A stretch of 64,000 nucleotides of DNA, taken from NCBI GenBank assembly GCA_965277595.1, contig CBDIDH010000002.1:1240001-1304000 (forward strand). The letters are read 5' to 3'. Source of the stretch: CBDIDH01 sp965277595 (GTDB lineage Bacteria; Planctomycetota; Planctomycetia; Isosphaerales; Isosphaeraceae). A model generated the notes under the pieces. The model did not search any database. It worked only from the letters and a program-made list of their open reading frames with translations, and was not told the origin of the DNA. Shown here piece after piece: positions 50,190 to 58,975 of the stretch. Each line of letters starts with the position of its first letter. Within the stretch, counting starts at the first letter, position 1. The position numbers and the translations under genes were made by a program.

Positions 50190-50534
50190 ATGACCCAACC
50201 GACGACGACGACTTCGAACACGACCGAGACCGACCGCTCCCGCCGCAAGACGGAAGTCGGGATCGTGACGTCCGACAAGATGGACAAGACGCGCCGGGTC
50301 GAGGTCGAGACGCTCGTCCCGCACCCGAAGTACGGCAAGCTGATGAAGCGGCGCACCGTCTGCCACGCGCACGACGAGTCGAACCAGACGCACGTCGGCG
50401 ACATCGTCGAGATCATGGAGACGCGCCCCCTCTCGAAGCTGAAGCGCTGGCGGATCGTCCGAATCGTTCGCCCGGGTGCCCAGCAGGCCCTTGCCGGCGA
50501 GGGCGAGGCCCCCGCGGCGCAGGGGCAGGCGTAA
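50190..50534 (+). CDS. rpsQ: 30S ribosomal protein S17
   Basis: 114 residues. The OB-fold core GIVTSDKMDKTRRVEVETL and GDIVEIMETRPLSKLKRWR is diagnostic. N- and C-terminal extensions (Thr-rich start; Ala/Gln-rich end EAPAAQGQA) are unusual compared with a family of about 85 residues. The ATG at 50190 is the last plausible start; upstream ones add unrelated residues. Confidence 0.9.
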   Translation: MTQPTTTTSNTTETDRSRRKTEVGIVTSDKMDKTRRVEVETLVPHPKYGKLMKRRTVCHAHDESNQTHVGDIVEIMETRPLSKLKRWRIVRIVRPGAQQALAGEGEAPAAQGQA

Positions 50535-50590
50535 GATCGCGGACTTTGACCTGAATCACTGACTGACCGACCGACCGTCCAGGTGCTTCC

Positions 50591-50971
50591 ATGATCCAGA
50601 TGCAGACCCGGCTCGACGTGGCCGACAACACCGGGGCCAAGGAAGTGATGTGCTTCAAGGTCCTCGGCGGTAGCGCCTCGCATTACAAGAGGCGAACCGC
50701 CGGCCTTGGCGACATCATCATCGCCAGCGTCAAGAAGGCCTCGCCCGGCGGCGACGTCAAGGCCGGCGACGTCGTCAAGTGCGTCGTCGTCCGCGTCCGC
50801 AATTCGACCCGACGGGTCGACGGCTCCTATGTCCGCTTCGACCGCAACGCGGTCGTCCTGATTGACAACGAAAAGAACCCGCGAGGCACCCGGATCTTCG
50901 GCGCCATCGCTCGCGAACTGCGCGACCGCCAGTTCATGAAGATCATCAGCCTGGCCGCCGAGGTGGTCTGA
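50591..50971 (+). CDS. rplN: 50S ribosomal protein L14
   Basis: 126 residues. MIQMQTRLDVADNTGAKEVM and FDRNAVVLIDNEKNPRGTRI are diagnostic. L14 contacts the 30S subunit at the interface. It follows rpsQ in the usual spc order. Confidence 0.96.
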   Translation: MIQMQTRLDVADNTGAKEVMCFKVLGGSASHYKRRTAGLGDIIIASVKKASPGGDVKAGDVVKCVVVRVRNSTRRVDGSYVRFDRNAVVLIDNEKNPRGTRIFGAIARELRDRQFMKIISLAAEVV

Positions 50972-51025
50972 ACCCATCGTCCTCACCGAACGGCCGGGGC
51001 CGGAGAGAGACAGGAACTTTTTTCG

Positions 51026-51391
51026 ATGAATATCCGCAAAGACGACCAGGTTGAGATCATCACCGGCGACGACAAGGGAACGCCCTCGGCCCGGAAGGTG
51101 GCGAAGGTTCTCCGCGTTCTGCCGTCGAAGAACAAGATCGTCGTCGAAGGGGTGAACCGGGTTTACAAGCACCTCAAGGCCGGCGGCAAGAACCAGCAAG
51201 GGGGTCGGCTCTCCAAAGAGATGCCGATCGACGTCTCGAACGTCCTGCTGTATTGCCCCGCCTGCGCCCGAGGGGTTCGGATCGGTCACCGATTCGCCGA
51301 GAATGGCCAAAAACAGCGCGTCTGCAAGAAGTGCGCGACGAGCCTCGGCGCCGTCGGACCGGCCAAGGCGGCACACGCCACGAAGAAGTAA
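51026..51391 (+). CDS. rplX: 50S ribosomal protein L24 with zinc-ribbon tail
   Basis: 121 residues: the KOW motif near EIITGDDKGTPSARKVAKVL and, at the C-terminus, CPAC and CKKC pairs that can bind zinc. The KOW loop has an insertion compared with the usual GKDKGKRGKV. L24 is an early assembly protein of the 50S subunit. Confidence 0.93.
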   Translation: MNIRKDDQVEIITGDDKGTPSARKVAKVLRVLPSKNKIVVEGVNRVYKHLKAGGKNQQGGRLSKEMPIDVSNVLLYCPACARGVRIGHRFAENGQKQRVCKKCATSLGAVGPAKAAHATKK

Positions 51392-51491
51392 CGCCAGGCG
51401 ATTGATCGACAGAGAACAACCAGGAAGAACCCGGCCGCGCCCGGCAAGACGGGGCCGCCTTTGAGTCTGCTTTTTCCAGAGGACGACCGGA

Positions 51492-52046
51492 ATGGCTCGC
51501 TTGCTCGACCAGTATAATGAAACGATCGCGCCGGCCCTGGCCGCGAAGTTCGACCTCAAGAACAAGATGGCGATCCCCAGGCTGGAAAAGATCGTGATCA
51601 ACATGGGGGTCGGCCGGGCGACCCAGGACAAGGCGCTTCTCGAAGCCGCCGTCGAGAGCCTGAGCCGGATCAGCGGTCAACGACCCTTGATCGCCAAGGC
51701 CAAGACGTCGGTCGCCGGCTTCCGGCTCCGCGAGGGCAACGAGATCGGCTGCAAGGTCACCCTCCGCGGCCGACGCCTGTATGAATTCCTCGACCGCCTC
51801 GTCTCGATCGCCCTGCCTCGTATTCGCGACTTCCGAGGCGTCAACCCGAACAGCTTCGACGGCCACGGCAACTATACCCTCGGCCTCGCCGAACAGGTCG
51901 TCTTCCCCGAGATCGACGCCGACCGCCTGCAACATACCCAGGGCATGGACATCACCATCGTCACGTCCACCGACAACGACGACCAGGCCCGCGAACTCCT
52001 CCGCTCCTTCGGCATGCCCTTCCGGGCCGCCAAGGCGACAACCTGA
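51492..52046 (+). CDS. rplE: 50S ribosomal protein L5
   Basis: 184 residues, with KIVINMGVGRATQDKALLE, AKTSVAGFRLREGNEIGCKV and LRSFGMPFR. It binds 5S rRNA and contacts the P-site tRNA. The start at 51492 fits the family N-terminus. Confidence 0.96.
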   Translation: MARLLDQYNETIAPALAAKFDLKNKMAIPRLEKIVINMGVGRATQDKALLEAAVESLSRISGQRPLIAKAKTSVAGFRLREGNEIGCKVTLRGRRLYEFLDRLVSIALPRIRDFRGVNPNSFDGHGNYTLGLAEQVVFPEIDADRLQHTQGMDITIVTSTDNDDQARELLRSFGMPFRAAKATT

Positions 52047-52056
52047 TTTTTCTTCC

Positions 52057-52156
52057 TGGGAGAAGTCGGGAGCGAGGCGGGGTGAAACGCAAATGCCCGG
52101 CCGCGATGCTCGAACACGCTCCGGTCTGACTCCTGTCTCCTGACTTCTCTTCCCCG
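52057..52156. repeat. family C inverted pair between rplE and rpsN
   Basis: GGGAGAAGTCGGGAGCGAGG (52059-52078) and TGACTCCTGTCTCCTGACTT and more (52127-52156), about 48 bases apart. Confidence 0.7.
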
Positions 52157-52186
52157 TGTCCCGACGGCCTGGATGGTAAGCCTGCT

Positions 52187-52378
52187 ATGTCGACGAAGGC
52201 GCAGATGATCAAGTCTCAGGAGCCGCCGAAGTCGGGCTTCGCGGTTCGCCACCGGAACCGCTGCAAGCTCTGCGGCCGCCCCCGCGCTGTCTATCGGAAG
52301 TTCGGCGTCTGCCGGATCTGCTTCCGGAACCTCGCCAGCCGTGGCCTGATTCCGGGCGTGAAGAAGGCAAGCTGGTAA
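52187..52378 (+). CDS. rpsN: 30S ribosomal protein S14, zinc-binding type
   Basis: 63 residues of the type Z form: CKLC and CRIC give the four-Cys zinc site. FGVCRICFRNLASRGLIPG is diagnostic. The zinc-free form used by many other bacteria is longer. Confidence 0.95.
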   Translation: MSTKAQMIKSQEPPKSGFAVRHRNRCKLCGRPRAVYRKFGVCRICFRNLASRGLIPGVKKASW

Positions 52379-52561
52379 GACGGTTGGAAACGGGCGTTGC
52401 GACGCTCGTGGGTTTTGATTACTGACGGTTTGATTGATTGATTGCTCGACAGGACGAAGTACCCCCGCCGCGCCGACGCTTGAGAGGCCGCCCCCCTTTT
52501 TTTGGACCCGGGCGGGCCTTTTTCCGCGTGACCCGCGGCGGCTGACGGGACCGCCTCCGCC

Positions 52562-52957
52562 ATGATGACCGACCCGATCGCCGATATGCTCACCCGGATT
52601 CGAAACGCTGTCCGGATCGAGCGCACGATCATCGATATGCCGTCGTCCAAGCTCCGCAAGGGGGTCGCCCAGGTCCTCAAGGACGAGGGCTATATCTGGG
52701 ACCACGAAGAGCTTGACACGGTCCCCGCGCGGACCCTCCGCCTGCACATGAAGTATGGCCCGAACGGCGAGCGGCTGATCACCCGGATCGACCGGGTCAG
52801 CAAGCCCGGCCGACGGGTCTACACCGGCTACAAGGAACTCAAGCCGATCCTCGGCGGCATGGGGATTCAGATCCTCAGCACCCCCCGAGGCGTGATCAGC
52901 GACCGCCAGGCCCGCGCCGCGAAGGTCGGCGGCGAGATCCTCGCGCTGATCCATTGA
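52562..52957 (+). CDS. rpsH: 30S ribosomal protein S8
   Basis: 131 residues: MTDPIADMLTRIRNA at the start, STPRGVISDRQAR near the end. It binds helix 21 of 16S rRNA. Two ATG codons in a row occur at the start (52562 and 52565). The 180-base gap to rpsN contains TTGATTGATTGATTG (about 52430) and nothing else. Confidence 0.96.
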   Translation: MMTDPIADMLTRIRNAVRIERTIIDMPSSKLRKGVAQVLKDEGYIWDHEELDTVPARTLRLHMKYGPNGERLITRIDRVSKPGRRVYTGYKELKPILGGMGIQILSTPRGVISDRQARAAKVGGEILALIH

Positions 52958-53119
52958 TCGAGATTGACGGTTTTTGTTGAGCCTTTTTGTGTGTTCCCCG
53001 CGCCAAGCGAATGGCCCGGCGCGGCCCGGCTGTCACCGTCGAGAAACGAACACCCACCTCGGGCGCGCGGACCTTTCCGCAACGAAACGACGCCCTGGAG
53101 TCGAGAGGATTTCCGTCCC

Positions 53120-53674
53120 ATGTCCCGTATCGGTCGTAAACCGGTCGCCGTGCCGGCGAATGTCAAGGTCTCCGTCGCCCCCGACCTGACCATCCGCGTC
53201 GAGGGGCCGAAGGGAACGCTCTCGTTCCAGCACCGGCCCGAGATCGGCGTCGCCTATGATGACGCGGCCAAGCAGTTGCTCATCACCCGGGCCGACGACG
53301 AGCGCCTGAGCCGTTCGCTGCACGGCCTGACCCGGAGCCTCGTCGCCAACATGGTGCAAGGGGTGACGACCGGCTACACCAAACGCCTGGAAATCGTCGG
53401 CGTCGGCTACCAGGCGCAGTTGAAGAAGGCGAACACGGTCGCCTTGCAGGTCGGCTATGCCAACCAGGTTATCCTGGAGGCCCCCGAAGGGGTCAGCGTC
53501 ACGGTTCCCGACGCGACGCACGTTGTCATCAGTGGCGCCGACAAGCAGGCGGTCGGCCAGTTCGCGGCGGTCGTTCGCAAGGTCCGCCCCCCCGAACCGT
53601 ACAAGGGGAAGGGCATCCGCTACGAGGGCGAGACCGTCCGCCGCAAGGCCGGCAAGGCCTTCGGCTCGAAGTGA
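53120..53674 (+). CDS. rplF: 50S ribosomal protein L6
   Basis: 184 residues. SRIGRKPVAVPANVKVSV opens it; EPYKGKGIRYEGETVRRKAG near the C-terminus is diagnostic. The ATG at 53120 is used; the longer frame adds 52 residues of intergenic translation. Confidence 0.96.
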   Translation: MSRIGRKPVAVPANVKVSVAPDLTIRVEGPKGTLSFQHRPEIGVAYDDAAKQLLITRADDERLSRSLHGLTRSLVANMVQGVTTGYTKRLEIVGVGYQAQLKKANTVALQVGYANQVILEAPEGVSVTVPDATHVVISGADKQAVGQFAAVVRKVRPPEPYKGKGIRYEGETVRRKAGKAFGSK

Positions 53675-53804
53675 CGTCCGCCAAGCCGGCGACAAGACAT
53701 TACGACACTGAGAAGAAGACGAGATTCGTTCAAGTCAAGACATGACGGGCTGGGCGGCCGGTCGGCATCGGCCGCCCCCGAACCCCGGCGAAGGGACCAC
53801 GACC

Positions 53805-54182
53805 GTGAGCGCCACGACGCAGAGAAAAATCGTCCAGGTTCGCCGCCTTCGCCGTCAGCGGCATGTGCGGAAGCGGTTGACCGGCTCGGCCGAACGGCCC
53901 CGCCTGGCCATCTTTCGAAGTTCCAAGCACATTTACGCGCAGGTGATCGACGACGCCACGGCGAAGACCCTGGCGCACGCGAGCACGCTCGACAAGGACG
54001 TCCGCGCCTCGCACGCGTATGGCGGCAACAAGGCCGCCGCCGCGGCGATCGGCCGGTTGATCGCCGACCGCGCCAGGGCCGCGGGTATTGACAAGGTCTG
54101 CTTCGACCGCCGAAGCTACAAGTATCATGGCCGGGTCCAGGCCCTGGCCGATGCCGCCCGCGAGGCGGGTTTGCAGTTCTAA
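53805..54182 (+). CDS. rplR: 50S ribosomal protein L18
   Basis: 125 residues, basic N-terminus and the 5S rRNA-binding core RLAIFRSSKHIYAQVIDD. The C-terminus SYKYHGRVQALADAAREAGL is typical. The start is a GTG at 53805 with GAAGGGA upstream; the longer ATG frame (53742) is untypical. Confidence 0.95.
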   Translation: MSATTQRKIVQVRRLRRQRHVRKRLTGSAERPRLAIFRSSKHIYAQVIDDATAKTLAHASTLDKDVRASHAYGGNKAAAAAIGRLIADRARAAGIDKVCFDRRSYKYHGRVQALADAAREAGLQF

Positions 54183-54207
54183 ATCACGCGAAAAGGGGAA
54201 CCCGCCC

Positions 54208-54693
54208 GTGTCGAGCGATAGCCGAGAACGTGGAGACTGGACCGAGAGCGTCGTGGCGATCCGTCGCTGCGCCGCCGTGGTCAAGGGGGGACGCCGGTTC
54301 AGCTTCAACGCCCTGGTCATCGTCGGCAACGGCCGAGGTCAGGTCGCCTGGGGCTACGGCAAGGCGAACGAAGTCCCGCCTTCGGTCGAAAAAGGCGTCA
54401 AGGACGCCCACAAGCAAATGAAGCGCGTGAACCTCCGGGGCGGCACGATCCCGCACCGGGTGATCGGCAAGTTTGGAGCCGCCCGGGTCGTCATGCTGCC
54501 GGCGAGCCCGGGCACCGGCGTGATCGCCGGAGGCGCCGTGCGCGCGGTCGTCCAGGCGGCGGGCGTCACCGATATTTTGACCAAGAGCTACGGGTCAACG
54601 AACAAGCTCAACCTCGTCAAGGCGGCGGTCGACGCCCTGACCCAACTGCGGACGAAGGACGAAGTCGCCCGGCTTCGCGGAGTGGCCCTCTAA
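54208..54693 (+). CDS. rpsE: 30S ribosomal protein S5
   Basis: 161 residues: VVKGGRRFSFNALVIVGNGRG (double-stranded RNA-binding-like domain) and SPGTGVIAGGAVRAVVQAAG. The start is a GTG at 54208, with AAAAGGGGAA just upstream. The stop overlaps the rplO start as TAATG. The rpmD (L30) gene, which sits between rpsE and rplO in many bacteria, is absent. Confidence 0.95.
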   Translation: MSSDSRERGDWTESVVAIRRCAAVVKGGRRFSFNALVIVGNGRGQVAWGYGKANEVPPSVEKGVKDAHKQMKRVNLRGGTIPHRVIGKFGAARVVMLPASPGTGVIAGGAVRAVVQAAGVTDILTKSYGSTNKLNLVKAAVDALTQLRTKDEVARLRGVAL

Positions 54694-55142
54694 TGCAACT
54701 GCACGACGTCCATCAAGGCGTTCATAAACGCAAGAAGCGGAAACGGATCGGCCGCGGGATCGGCTCGGGACACGGCAAGACCGCCTCGAAAGGGCACAAG
54801 GGACACTCGTCCCGCCAGGGGTTCAAGCAGAACCCGGTCTCGGAAGGGGGCCAGATGCCCCTGATCCGCCGGATTCCCAAGCGCGGATTCTTCAACGGCG
54901 CCTTCAAGAAAGATTACGCGATCGTGAACCTCTCCGCGCTCGAAGCCTGCTACGACTCGGGCGCGGTCGTTGACGAAGCCGCTCTCCGCGAGCGCGGCCT
55001 GGTCAAGGGTCGACACGACGACGGCGTGAAGATCCTCGGCGAGGGAACCCTGACCAAGGCCCTCACCATCCACGCCACCAAGTTCAGCGGCTCGGCCGCC
55101 GAAAAAATCGCCGCGGCCGGCGGACAGGCCCTTGTGGCTTGA
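54693..55142 (+). CDS. rplO: 50S ribosomal protein L15
   Basis: 149 residues: RKKRKRIGRGIGSGHGKTA and KGHKGHSSRQGFKQNP, then the L18e/L15 C-terminal domain. It is translationally coupled to rpsE by the one-base overlap. Confidence 0.96.
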   Translation: MQLHDVHQGVHKRKKRKRIGRGIGSGHGKTASKGHKGHSSRQGFKQNPVSEGGQMPLIRRIPKRGFFNGAFKKDYAIVNLSALEACYDSGAVVDEAALRERGLVKGRHDDGVKILGEGTLTKALTIHATKFSGSAAEKIAAAGGQALVA

Positions 55143-55306
55143 GAAGGAGACGGGAAACAGGAGAATTGCAAACGGACGAAGGACAGCCAGCCGACGCCGG
55201 GCGATCGGCGCCAGGGCGGCTGTCCTTTGTGTTGAGGCATCTCCGGGGCCTTGACTCCTCGGAGCAAATCTCTCCTCTTTCCTGACTCCTGTCTCCTCTT
55301 CGGTCG
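55141..55306. repeat. family C inverted pair between rplO and secY
   Basis: A purine arm GAGAAGGAGACGGGAAACAG (55141-55164) begins at the L15 stop codon; the pyrimidine arm CTCTCCTCTTTCCTGACTCC and more runs to about 55303. Confidence 0.7.
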
Positions 55307-55341
55307 AATGTCTCCTTTCCCAAATGACTCGGAGAGTCCTC

Positions 55342-56718
55342 GTGGGCAAGCTCTACACGATTTTGTTCAAGGTTCCCGAGCTCAAGAACAAGATCCTCAT
55401 GACGGCCATGTTTCTGGCCATCTACCGGATCGGCTTCTACGTGCCGCTGCCGATCGTCAATCAGCAAAAGCTCCAGAGCTGGCAAGAGGCGCAGCAGAAC
55501 AACGCCGCGGGCAAGATGCTCGGCACCGTCGCCATGTTCGGCGGCACGTCGATCGGCATGAGCACGATCTTCGGCCTCGGCATCATGCCGTACATCTCCG
55601 CCTCGATCATTTTTCAGCTCCTCGGCAGCGTCGTCCCCTCGCTCGAAGCGATGATGAAGGAAGGAGAAAGCGGCCGGAAGCGGATCAACGAGTACACCCG
55701 CTATGCCACCGTGGTCCTCTGCGCGATACAAAGCGCATTCTGGGTGCAATATATGATGAGTCCCCAGATGGATGTCGTCTTGCCTCAGTATCAGACCTTC
55801 TGGCATGGCCTCGTCTCGGTCTGCATGATGACCGCGGGGACCGTCTTCCTGATGTGGGTCGGCGAGCAGATTGATGAGTACGGCATCGGCAACGGGATCA
55901 GCCTTTTGATCATGGCGGGCATCCTGGCTCGGATGCCGGTCGCCCTCCGCGACCTGATCATGAACTCGTCGCCGAAGCTCAATCCGGATAACGGCAAATA
56001 TGGAATCGGGACGCTCGTGATCCTGGTCGGACTCTTCATCGCGGTCGTCGTCGGCGTCATCGCGATCACCGAAAGTCAGCGCCGGATTCCGACGCAGTCG
56101 GCGAAGCACGTCCGGGGCCGTCGGGTCTTTGGCGGAACCCGGCAATACTTGCCGCTCAAGGTGAATCAGGCGGGCGTGATGCCGATCATCTTCGCGTCGA
56201 GCCTGCTGATCTTCCCGTCCTTCATCTTCAAGAGCCTGGAAAGCGCGACGCAATCGTGGCGCACCGACACCTGGACGCCCGCCTCGACCTTCGCGACGGT
56301 CGTCCAGGAAATCTCCCTGGCCTTTCAAAAACAGAGTTACCTGTACACCGTCTTTTACATCATCCTGATCTACTTCTTCTGCTACTTCTGGACGGCGATC
56401 ACGTTCAACCCGAAGGACATGGCCGAGAACCTCAAGGACTACGGCAGCTTCATTCCCGGTTACCGGCCCGGCCGTCGGACGGCCGACTACCTGGAAAAGG
56501 TGATGCTCCGCATTACCTACGTCGGCGCCGCCTTCTTGAGCCTCGTCGCCGTGATTCCCTCACTCGTGCAGAACGCCCTGAACGTTGACTACACCATCGC
56601 CGCCTTCCTCGGCGGAACCGGTTTGTTGATCGTCATCAGCGTCTGCCTTGACCTCGTCCAGAAGATCGATAGCCACCTGATCATGCGCAACTACGGCGGC
56701 CTCGTCAGCAAACGCTGA
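55342..56718 (+). CDS. secY: protein translocase subunit SecY
   Basis: About 458 residues with ten membrane helices expected for SecY, the channel of the Sec translocon. KLYTILFKVPELKNKILMTA opens it; FGLGIMPYISASIIFQLL and NPKDMAENLKDYGSFIPGYR are diagnostic. A GTG at 55342 has GGAGAG five bases upstream; the ATG at 55324 is the alternative. adk, often next, is absent here; the next gene is map. Confidence 0.95.
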   Translation: MGKLYTILFKVPELKNKILMTAMFLAIYRIGFYVPLPIVNQQKLQSWQEAQQNNAAGKMLGTVAMFGGTSIGMSTIFGLGIMPYISASIIFQLLGSVVPSLEAMMKEGESGRKRINEYTRYATVVLCAIQSAFWVQYMMSPQMDVVLPQYQTFWHGLVSVCMMTAGTVFLMWVGEQIDEYGIGNGISLLIMAGILARMPVALRDLIMNSSPKLNPDNGKYGIGTLVILVGLFIAVVVGVIAITESQRRIPTQSAKHVRGRRVFGGTRQYLPLKVNQAGVMPIIFASSLLIFPSFIFKSLESATQSWRTDTWTPASTFATVVQEISLAFQKQSYLYTVFYIILIYFFCYFWTAITFNPKDMAENLKDYGSFIPGYRPGRRTADYLEKVMLRITYVGAAFLSLVAVIPSLVQNALNVDYTIAAFLGGTGLLIVISVCLDLVQKIDSHLIMRNYGGLVSKR

Positions 56719-56741
56719 CCGGGGCTCGTCGAGCCAGGACT

Positions 56742-56810
56742 CGGAAGGACAAAGGACAGGAAGATCGTAAAATCTGCCCTCTGTCCTTCTGCCCTTTGTC
56801 CTTCTGACCT
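56742..56810. repeat. family A element after secY
   Basis: GGAAGGACAAAGGACAGG, junction GATCGTAAAATCTGCCC, then CTCTGTCCTTCTGCCC and more to about 56810. Both arms are short and the pairing good, so it may act as a terminator after secY. Confidence 0.8.
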
Positions 56811-56899
56811 CGAATTTTCCGTCCCGATCGTCCGCCTTGAAACGAAATGACGTCCCGGTCCATTTGAGTTGAGCGGGGGAGGCCGAGGGGGCCACGTTG

Positions 56900-57709
56900 A
56901 TGCTTCGGCCGACCGAAAAGCGGGCAGTGATCAAACTCAAGAGCCCCCGCGAGATCACCTTGATGCGCGACGCCGGCCGGGTCGTCGCCAGGGCGCTCGA
57001 CCGTGCCAGGGCCCTCGCCGTCCCCGGGGCGACAACCGCCGACATGGACGCCGCCGTCGCGGCCGTCTTCCGCGAATCAGGGGCGATCCCGCTGTTCAAG
57101 GGCTATCCCAGCTCCACGAAGGGCAAGCCCCCATTTCCCGCGGTCATCTGCGCCAGCGTGAACGAACAGGTCGTGCACGGAATTCCCAACCGACGCCCCC
57201 TGAAGGAAGGGGACATCGTTTCGATCGATACCGGCTGCCGGCTCAACGGCTGGTGCGGCGACTCGGCGACGACCCTGACGATCGGCGACCCTCAACCCGA
57301 GATTCGCAAGCTCCTTGACGTCACCTCGGAAACCCTCGACCTCGCCATCCGCGCCATGAGCCGCTGCCAGAGATGGTCCGAAGTCGCGTCCTTGATGGAA
57401 CGTTACGTCAAGTCGCAGGGGATGTACGTCATCGAGAAGTTCGTCGGCCACGGGATCGGCCAGGACATGCACGAGGAGCCCCAGGTTCCCAACTTCGTGA
57501 GCAAGGCCCTCCGCAAGAGCGATATCCGCCTGGAACCGGGCCTCGTCCTGGCCATCGAGCCGATGGTCGCCCTCGGCACGAAGGAAGTCAAGACGCTCGA
57601 CGACGGCTGGACCGTCGAGACCAAGGACCGCCGCGGCGCCGCGCACTTTGAACACACGGTGGCGATGACCCCGGAAGGCCCTCGCGTCCTGACTTACCTC
57701 GAAGATTGA
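56900..57709 (+). CDS. map: methionine aminopeptidase, type I
   Basis: 269 residues. It removes the initiator methionine. The metal ligands are seen in ISIDTGCRLNGWCGDSATT (two Asp), KFVGHGIGQDMHEEPQVPNF (His) and AIEPMVALGT and AHFEHTVAMT (Glu). The fold is a pita-bread one. A TTG at 56897 just before the ATG is ignored. Confidence 0.95.
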   Translation: MLRPTEKRAVIKLKSPREITLMRDAGRVVARALDRARALAVPGATTADMDAAVAAVFRESGAIPLFKGYPSSTKGKPPFPAVICASVNEQVVHGIPNRRPLKEGDIVSIDTGCRLNGWCGDSATTLTIGDPQPEIRKLLDVTSETLDLAIRAMSRCQRWSEVASLMERYVKSQGMYVIEKFVGHGIGQDMHEEPQVPNFVSKALRKSDIRLEPGLVLAIEPMVALGTKEVKTLDDGWTVETKDRRGAAHFEHTVAMTPEGPRVLTYLED

Positions 57710-57869
57710 CCGAAACCCGACGCGCGATCGTTCCCTATTCGCGCTTTTTGGAAAAATCAAGGGAATTCCGGCGGTGAAACCTTGCGGAATGGGCCGCGAG
57801 TCCGGTATCTTGGCCCAATTCGGCCCTTCGGCGCCGCTGAGACACGACCAAAGCAAAACAGGGAGTCTG

Positions 57870-57983
57870 ATGAAGATCCGATCGAGCGTCAAGCGCATCT
57901 GCGAGCACTGCAAGGTGGTCCGCCGCCGGGGCAAGGTTTACGTCATCTGCACGAACCCCCGCCACAAGCAACGCCAGGGTTGA
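57870..57983 (+). CDS. rpmJ: 50S ribosomal protein L36
   Basis: 37 residues, KIRSSVKRICEHCKVVRRRG...CTNPRHKQRQG: the CxxC...C...H zinc site is complete. AGGGAG precedes the ATG. infA, common before rpmJ in other phyla, is absent. Confidence 0.97.
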   Translation: MKIRSSVKRICEHCKVVRRRGKVYVICTNPRHKQRQG

Positions 57984-58008
57984 CCCGGGATGGTTTCCTT
58001 CTCGGGAA

Positions 58009-58118
58009 TGACCAAGAACCAATGACCGATGACCAACTCAAAAAAATGAAAAAAGGACGAACCGGCACGAGCCATAACGGCCTTGTTTCGGTCATTGGGA
58101 ATTGGTCATCGGTCATGA
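58009..58118. repeat. family B inverted pair between rpmJ and rpsM
   Basis: ATGACCAAGAACCAATGACC and more (58009-58034) and GGTCATTGGGAATTGGTCAT and more (58088-58118), about 55 bases apart. Confidence 0.85.
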
Positions 58119-58302
58119 ATTGAGATTGGGCAGGAAACGGCCCCGATCGGCTGGACATGCCTCGTCTTGATTTGATTGATATTGCGAAAAGTGGATCGAA
58201 AACACGAGACGACGCGATCGAGGATCGGCCCCGACGCCGGACGATCGTCAAATCGTCTCGGCGGTGGTTGAGACTCAGATCAGAAACAGGGAGATTGGAC
58301 GG

Positions 58303-58686
58303 ATGCCGCGTATCCTCGGTGTCGACATCCCGAACGACAAGCGCACGGTGATCTCCTTGCGCTACATTTACGGGATCGGACCGTTCCTCGCCGACCAGAT
58401 CTGCGAACGGGCCGGGGTCAGCCCCGACAAGCACGCCCGCGACCTCTCCGAGGACGAGCTGGCGAAGATCGCCGTCTTGCTCGACAACGAGTACGTGGTG
58501 GAAGGCCAGCTTCGCCGCCAGGTCCAGCAGGCGATTTCCCGGCTCCGCGATATCGGTTGCTATCGGGGCCTTCGGCACCGCAAGGGCCTCCCCGTTCGCG
58601 GCCAGCGGACCCGGACCAACGCCCGGACCCGCAAGGGCCCGCGAAAGACCGTCGCCGGCAAGAAGGGCGTCAAGGAAATGCGCTAA
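58303..58686 (+). CDS. rpsM: 30S ribosomal protein S13
   Basis: 127 residues: PRILGVDIPNDKRTVISLRY, then GLRHRKGLPVRGQRTRTNAR. It forms bridges between the 30S head and the 50S subunit. The start at 58303 gives the family N-terminus. Confidence 0.96.
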   Translation: MPRILGVDIPNDKRTVISLRYIYGIGPFLADQICERAGVSPDKHARDLSEDELAKIAVLLDNEYVVEGQLRRQVQQAISRLRDIGCYRGLRHRKGLPVRGQRTRTNARTRKGPRKTVAGKKGVKEMR

Positions 58687-58765
58687 TCGTTGGATCGCCT
58701 CGACCAGATCAACGCGGACGGGTGATTTCCCTGGAGTCTTTGCCTGTCCGTGTTAAGGAATCGTC

Positions 58766-58975
58766 ATGGAGGACGAGGATCAACTGGCCGACGACCTCAT
58801 CGCGGGGAGCTCGAAACGGTCTGCCTCGTATCATGCCGACTACGGCCGGAAAACATGCGGCGAGATCAAGCGACTCGCAAATCGGAAGCCTCCCGACCTT
58901 AAAGCCAGGCAGATGAAGAAGTTGATCGAAGAGACTCATCGCCTTCGTGGAAAAGCTCGGAGGCCACGCCATTGA
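58766..58975 (+). CDS. small charged hypothetical protein between rpsM and rpsK
   Basis: 69 residues: MEDEDQLADDLIAG is acidic and the rest basic (KRLANRKPPDLKARQMKKL, ending RGKARRPRH). No known domain, signal or membrane segment. Its TGA overlaps the TTG start of the next gene (TTGA), so the two are coupled. The pair lies inside a ribosomal operon where rpsM and rpsK are usually adjacent. A toxin/antitoxin or effector/immunity pair is one idea; nothing in the sequence proves it. Confidence 0.55.
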   Translation: MEDEDQLADDLIAGSSKRSASYHADYGRKTCGEIKRLANRKPPDLKARQMKKLIEETHRLRGKARRPRH

